Assembly: GCF_900110755.1 (NCBI RefSeq)
Contig: NZ_FOFF01000002.1
Location: forward strand, 62,001-126,000
Source: Streptomyces sp. yr375
GTDB taxonomy: Bacteria > Actinomycetota > Actinomycetes > Streptomycetales > Streptomycetaceae
Length of the DNA stretch: 64,000 bases
Reading direction: 5' to 3'
The translations under genes were made by a program, and so were the position numbers. Positions within the stretch are counted from its first letter, which is position 1; each line of letters starts with the position of its first letter. Below, in pieces: positions 60,279 through 64,000 of this stretch. The notes under the pieces are model-generated. The model saw only the letters and a list, made by a program, of their open reading frames with translations. It was not told where the DNA came from and ran no database searches.

Positions 60279-60596
60279 ATGGCGAAGACCCAGCTCAACG
60301 TACGCGTCGACGAGGGCACGGCCCGGGCGGCCCGCGAGCGCGCCACGGCCCGTGGCATGAGTGTCAACCGCTACATAGAAGAGCTGGTCAGACAGGACGC
60401 CGGGGAGATCGGCCAGACGTTCGTCGAGGCCGCCAGCGACTTCATGAAGCAGTACGAGGCCGTCTTCGTGGAGGAGTTCGGCGCGGAACGCGAGGGCGGC
60501 ACTCCTGGGGTCGGCACTCGCGAGGCCGGTACCGCTGCGGCCGGTACCGCTGTGGCCGGTACTTCCGGGGCCGGTACGAGCGAAGGTCGCCGCTGA
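60279..60596 (+). CDS. ribbon-helix-helix protein (putative antitoxin)
   Basis: 105 residues. Residues 1-40 form an Arc/CopG-type RHH: MAKTQLNVRVDEGTARAARERATARGMSVNRYIEELVRQDAGE. A helical segment with aromatic residues (FVEAASDFMKQYEAVFVEEF) follows, then a low-complexity tail of six AGTxx-like pentapeptides from a 15-bp DNA repeat. The role is likely DNA binding and neutralisation of the partner encoded 4 bp downstream. ATG 60279 is the start. Confidence 0.88.
   Translation: MAKTQLNVRVDEGTARAARERATARGMSVNRYIEELVRQDAGEIGQTFVEAASDFMKQYEAVFVEEFGAEREGGTPGVGTREAGTAAAGTAVAGTSGAGTSEGRR
60495..60584 (+). repeat. six 15-bp tandem repeats in the antitoxin 3' end
   Basis: Units start at 60495, 60510, 60525, 60540, 60555 and 60570, each 15 bp and in frame, giving GGTPG, VGTRE, AGTAA, AGTAV, AGTSG, AGTSE. 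A consensus is GCCGGTACCGCTGTG-like. Copy number could vary without changing frame. Confidence 0.8.
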
Positions 60597-60600
60597 TCCC

Positions 60601-60975
60601 TTGAGCGACCTCCGCATCGACCTCGCCTGGCTGCTCATGCTCGCCGAACAGAAGACTCCGGGGGACCCCCAGGTCACCGACTGGGGGGCGCTGGTCGCGG
60701 CCGTGGCGCGCCACCAGGCCGAGATATTCGACGTGCCCGTCTACGACGACGCCCCGGCCCGCGCCGCCGCCCTGCTCCAACTCCTCATCCACGTCCCCGC
60801 GTTGGAGCGCTCCAACGCCCTGTTCGCCTGTGCCGTCGCGTACGCCTACCTCGTCGCCAGCGGCCTGAAGGTGGCCACCTCGCCCGAACAGGTCCGCGAC
60901 CTGGCCCGGTTGGTGAAGAACGGCGAGGCGTCGGTGTCCGAGATCGCGCGCGAACTGCGCCAGTGGAGCCGGTGA
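60601..60975 (+). CDS. Fic/Doc-like partner protein with degenerate active site
   Basis: 124 residues: SDLRIDLAWLLMLAEQKTPGDPQVTDWGALVAAVARHQAEIFDVPVYDDAPARAAALLQLLIHVPALERSNALFACAVAYAYLVASGLKV. The layout matches Doc toxins, but the catalytic HPFxDGNKR is replaced by VPALERSNALFA, so the nucleotide-transfer histidine is absent. It may be an inactive relative kept as a regulator, or act differently. TTG 60601 lies 4 bp after the RHH stop; the two form a pair in the antitoxin-toxin order. Confidence 0.8.
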   Translation: MSDLRIDLAWLLMLAEQKTPGDPQVTDWGALVAAVARHQAEIFDVPVYDDAPARAAALLQLLIHVPALERSNALFACAVAYAYLVASGLKVATSPEQVRDLARLVKNGEASVSEIARELRQWSR

Positions 60976-60987
60976 CCGAGCACACGC

Positions 60988-61018
60988 GAACAGCGGGCGG
61001 CGGCCGGGCCCGCTGTTC
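60988..61018. terminator. terminator between the Fic-like gene and the lipase
   Basis: GAACAGCGGGC (60988-60998) pairs perfectly with GCCCGCTGTTC (61008-61018) round a 9-nt loop, 12 bp after the Fic-like stop and 20 bp before the convergent lipase stop; no long U tract. Confidence 0.75.
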
Positions 61019-61038
61019 CCGTCGTGCGGGTCGGCGGG

Positions 61039-61725
61039 CTACTGGATGAAGTCGCGCACCTGCTCGTACACGCCGTGGTCGTTGTTCATCGCGTCGTGCG
61101 AGATACAGCCGACGCCGACGTTGGTGGCCCCGCTCAGCAGCGCCGAGGAGTCGGGGTCGATGGCGGCGTCGCAGTTCGACCAGTAGGCGGCGTAGTTCAC
61201 GCTGCCCGGGGTCTCGTCACCGGCGTTCAGCGCGGTGACGAACGAACTGCCGGTGACCATCTCGGCGCAGGAGGTGTACAGCCAACTGCACAACGAGGCG
61301 ATCCCCGTACCGTGGTTGGTGCCCGCGACGGAGACCCAGTCGTCGACGTACGCCGTCCCGCCGAGGTTCTTGAGGTAGTAGCGGGAGCTGAGCGCGCCCA
61401 TGGAGTGCACGACGACGTCGACCTTGCTGGCGCCGGTTCTCGCCAGCACCTTCTGGATCTCGGTGGCCAGTTGGGCGGCGGTCGTCACGTTCGACTGGGT
61501 CCAGGTGTACGTCCACGCGTCGAGCTCGGCGGCCGTGTAGCCGTCGGCCTCGAAGTCGGCCACCCAGTCGTCCCAACTGCTCGACGAACTGTTGATGCCG
61601 TGCACGAAGACGATCGGGTCGTGGGTCGCCGCGTGGGCCGCGGGGGCGGCGAGGGACAGTGACAGCAGGAGCGAAGAGACCGCGGCCGAGAGGGTCGCGG
61701 CGATGCGACGCTTGTGGCGCTGCAT
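61039..61725 (-). CDS. secreted lipase (class 2 / EstA-like)
   Basis: 228 residues. A Sec signal ([32 protein letters not shown]) ends at an AHA cleavage site. The mature protein starts [30 protein letters not shown], then carries the nucleophile in [17 protein letters not shown] and the histidine in [19 protein letters not shown]. Four cysteines probably form two disulfides. It hydrolyses extracellular triglycerides or esters. ATG 61725 follows GGAGGCATC. Confidence 0.93.
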   Translation of the reverse strand: MQRHKRRIAATLSAAVSSLLLSLSLAAPAAHAATHDPIVFVHGINSSSSSWDDWVADFEADGYTAAELDAWTYTWTQSNVTTAAQLATEIQKVLARTGASKVDVVVHSMGALSSRYYLKNLGGTAYVDDWVSVAGTNHGTGIASLCSWLYTSCAEMVTGSSFVTALNAGDETPGSVNYAAYWSNCDAAIDPDSSALLSGATNVGVGCISHDAMNNDHGVYEQVRDFIQ

Positions 61726-61842
61726 GATGCCTCCTGAAACGTGTGGGGTTGCCAGGAGTGTCCGACGGGTCTACGCGCGCCGCATCGGTGATATCGCCGG
61801 TCTTTACGATTCAAGTAACCCGCCAGTAACGTCAGTTGCGTG

Positions 61843-64000
61843 GTGACACCGGTGAACCCCCCACTTTTTGACCGCACTTCGCCACCGACGCCCCCGGACC
61901 CATGTCCGCGCCCGGCCTCGGCGCTGCCCGAAGGCGTCCGCGTGCGCGCGCTGCGACTCGTATACGGCGATCCGCGCGCCGCCGCCGAACTCGCGGCGCG
62001 GCTGACCGTACGGCAGGCGGCCGGCCTCGACCCGCTGCCGACCGAGCCCGCCGACCTCGCCCCCGCCGTGCTGCGCGGCTGCCGCGCGGAGCTCCGCGCG
62101 CTGCCGGAGGACACCCGGCTGCTGCTCCTGCTGGCCGCCGCCGACCAGTACCCGGTGGCCACCCACGCGTTCCTGCGCGCCGTGGCCGCCGCCCGCCTCG
62201 ACACCCGGCCGCTGGACGCGGCCGAGGCGGCGGGCCTCGCGTACGCGACGGCCGGCGGGGTCGGCTTCCGGGACGCGTGGACCCGGATCGCCGCGTACGA
62301 GACGGCCGCCCCGGCCGACCGGCGTGACGTCCACCGGCTCCTCGCCCGCGTCCTGCACGGCCCGGCGGAGACGCCCCGGCGGTCCTGGCACCGGGGCGCG
62401 GGCGCGCTCGGCCCCAGCGGGCGGCTCGCCGCGGAACTCGCGGCGGCGGCCGGCCAGGCGCGCGCCGCCGGTGACCCGGCCCTCGCGGGCGCCCTCGCCG
62501 AACGCGCCGCCGCGCTCTGCACCGACCCGCGCGAACAGTCCCGGCTCCTCGCCCACGCGGCGACCGACGCCTGGCACTGCGGCGACGGCGACCGCTCCCG
62601 CACCCTCGCCGCCCGCACGGACACCGATGCCCTCACCGGCATCCTCGCCCTGCGCACGGGCGACGCGACGGAAGCCTTCGACGCCTTGCTGGCAGGCGCG
62701 GCACGAAGCCCCGACGAACCGGGGGTCACGCCGGGCACCCCGGCACGGGCGCGGGCGCAGGACGGCGGCGTCGACACCGTGACCGTTCGTGTCCCGGCCA
62801 TGGCAACCGCCTCCACCCCCGCCACCCATCTCCTGGCCCGCGCCGCAGAAGCCGCCGTCTACACCGGTGACCTGCGGCGGTGCCGTGAAGTGCGGTGGGT
62901 CGCACGGGGGTTGGGGGTCGATCCGCCGGGGGTGTCGGGCGGGATCGTCGCGGCCGTCGAGGGGCGGTACGAGGACGCGCGGGACCTGTTGGAGGCGACC
63001 GCCGGTCGGTGCGGGCCGGGCGGTGATCCCACCCTGCTCGTGCACGCGGGCATCGCCGCCCTGCTGCTCGGCGACCACCATCGCGCCGCGACCGCCACCG
63101 TCCGCGCGGCCGCCGCCGCCCGCGCCCGGGGACACGTCGCCGTCGTGTCCCAGGCCATGGAGTTCCACGCCTACACCGACTTCTGGACCGGCCGCCCGCG
63201 CTCCGCCGAGGCCGCCGCGCTGGACGCCCAGCGCCAGGCGTACGCCACCGGCCAGGACAACGGCGCCTGCCATCTGGAGGCAGCCCTCGCGATGTTCGCC
63301 GCGCTCACCGGCGACGCCGACCTGTGCCGGGAGCGGGCCGCCGCCGCCCGCTCGTACGCCCTCGCCCACGGACTGGGCCTGCCCGCCGCCCTCGCGCAGT
63401 GGGCCCTCGCCTTCCTCGACCTCGGCCACGGCCGCTACGCCGCCGCCGCGACCCGGCTGCGCGCCCTCGCCGCCTCCGGTCCCGGCCACGGCCACCGGGC
63501 CATCCGCCACCTCGCCACCCCGCACTACGTCGAGGCGGCAGCCCGCACCGGCGACACCCGGATCGCCCGCGCCGCGCACGCCGACTACGACCGCTGGGCC
63601 CGCGCCGTGCGCAGCCCCGACGACCTCGCCCTCAGCGCCCGCTGCCGGGCCCTGCTCACCCCGGGCGCCGACGCCCTCGACCACTACCGCACGGCCCTCG
63701 ACCTGCACGCCGAAGGCACCCGCGCCGTCGAACGCGCCCGCACCGAGCTGCTGTTCGGCAGCGCCCTGCGCAGACTGCGGCTGCGCACCGAGGCCCGTGA
63801 CCGGCTGCACAGCGCCCTGGAGGCGTTCGACTCCTTCGGCGCCCCGCACTGCGCCGAGGCCGCCCGCGCCGAACTCCGCGCGCTCGGCGCCCCCGCCGCC
63901 CCGGCCCACGCGGGCCGCCGCCCGACGACCGAGCTGACCGCCCAGCAACTCCTGGTCGCCCGCATGGCCGCCGACGGCGCCACCAACCGCGAGATCGCCG
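61843..64000 (+). CDS. LAL/LuxR-type regulator lacking an N-terminal NTPase (partial)
   Basis: About 719 residues to the window edge, no stop reached. After a Pro-rich start (TPVNPPLFDRTSPPTPPD) the protein resembles the central part of LAL regulators (ELRALPEDTRLLLLLAAADQYPVATHAFLRAVAAARLD, AAYETAAPADRRDVHRLLARVL) and a long series of helical TPR-like repeats. The end (TTELTAQQLLVARMAADGATNREIA) is the start of a LuxR helix-turn-helix. The Walker A and B motifs of the usual STAND NTPase are absent. GTG 61843 follows a TAA in frame at 61816; TAACGT at 61827-61832 fits a leaderless promoter. The frame reads on past 64000. Confidence 0.85.
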   Translation, partial: MTPVNPPLFDRTSPPTPPDPCPRPASALPEGVRVRALRLVYGDPRAAAELAARLTVRQAAGLDPLPTEPADLAPAVLRGCRAELRALPEDTRLLLLLAAADQYPVATHAFLRAVAAARLDTRPLDAAEAAGLAYATAGGVGFRDAWTRIAAYETAAPADRRDVHRLLARVLHGPAETPRRSWHRGAGALGPSGRLAAELAAAAGQARAAGDPALAGALAERAAALCTDPREQSRLLAHAATDAWHCGDGDRSRTLAARTDTDALTGILALRTGDATEAFDALLAGAARSPDEPGVTPGTPARARAQDGGVDTVTVRVPAMATASTPATHLLARAAEAAVYTGDLRRCREVRWVARGLGVDPPGVSGGIVAAVEGRYEDARDLLEATAGRCGPGGDPTLLVHAGIAALLLGDHHRAATATVRAAAAARARGHVAVVSQAMEFHAYTDFWTGRPRSAEAAALDAQRQAYATGQDNGACHLEAALAMFAALTGDADLCRERAAAARSYALAHGLGLPAALAQWALAFLDLGHGRYAAAATRLRALAASGPGHGHRAIRHLATPHYVEAAARTGDTRIARAAHADYDRWARAVRSPDDLALSARCRALLTPGADALDHYRTALDLHAEGTRAVERARTELLFGSALRRLRLRTEARDRLHSALEAFDSFGAPHCAEAARAELRALGAPAAPAHAGRRPTTELTAQQLLVARMAADGATNREIA

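Noticed and set aside
60601..60975. Calling the Fic-like protein an active AMPylating or phosphorylating toxin.
   Set aside because: The catalytic histidine and the GNKR loop are not present.
61804..63948. A 714-codon minus-strand frame over the LAL regulator.
   Set aside because: The plus frame carries recognisable LAL and LuxR segments; the minus frame is Gly/Ala/Val low complexity.

Overview
The window is chromosomal DNA from a Streptomyces-type actinomycete. Base composition is very GC-rich, third codon positions are almost all G or C, and GTG starts and four-base start/stop overlaps are common. The gene set also fits: a divergent second EF-Tu, an XRE-cupin regulator, MocR and ROK regulators, LAL/LuxR regulators and many exporters. 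I see no rRNA, tRNA, CRISPR array, insertion sequence or prophage.

Layout. 1-10.7 kb: cupin, lipoprotein, an HxlR regulator divergent from a thiolase, a TVP38 membrane protein, tuf3, a spermidine-synthase-like enzyme, an MFS exporter, a Gln/Pro-rich membrane protein, a PaaI-type thioesterase and galU. 11-21.7 kb: a large membrane protein joining a sigma-like N-terminus, an anti-sigma-type zinc finger, one membrane helix and a ricin-B lectin; then a DedA protein, two left-handed beta-helix proteins, EamA/XRE and CDF/ArsR divergent pairs, a PobA-like hydroxylase, a CoA-binding protein, and a CysRS-like protein lacking catalytic motifs that overlaps a SixA phosphatase. 21.7-33.2 kb: an APC transporter, YigZ, sbcD-sbcC, and two Lrp regulators, each divergent from a sulfur-related enzyme (rhodanese; gamma-lyase/synthase type PLP enzyme), with a DUF885 protein between. 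33.3-47.3 kb: an ACT-GNAT fusion, a PhoD phosphatase behind a PHO-box-like site, MocR, a DMT exporter, a hydrolase, a dinucleotide-binding reductase, a GntR regulator, a 103-bp tandem repeat with covarying hairpins, a ROK regulator, and a two-component system divergent from an ABC exporter.

47.3-64 kb: mug and purB, followed by a lower-GC cassette on the same strand: radical SAM enzyme, PLP aminotransferase and a broken methyltransferase, coupled by ATGA overlaps. This is the best candidate for an undescribed pathway. After it come an SGNH hydrolase, two coupled CNNM/CorC-type CBS proteins, a GNAT, a MacB/FtsX-type ABC exporter, a ribbon-helix-helix/degenerate-Fic pair, a secreted lipase and the start of a LAL/LuxR regulator cut by the window edge.

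Much of the window is divergent regulator-target pairs with visible inverted or direct repeats between them, so most local regulation can be predicted. Three genes show damage or odd ends: the methyltransferase (internal deletion plus GGGC expansion), phoD (the best ribosome site and ATG are out of frame) and the DMT exporter (reads 285 bp into its convergent neighbour).
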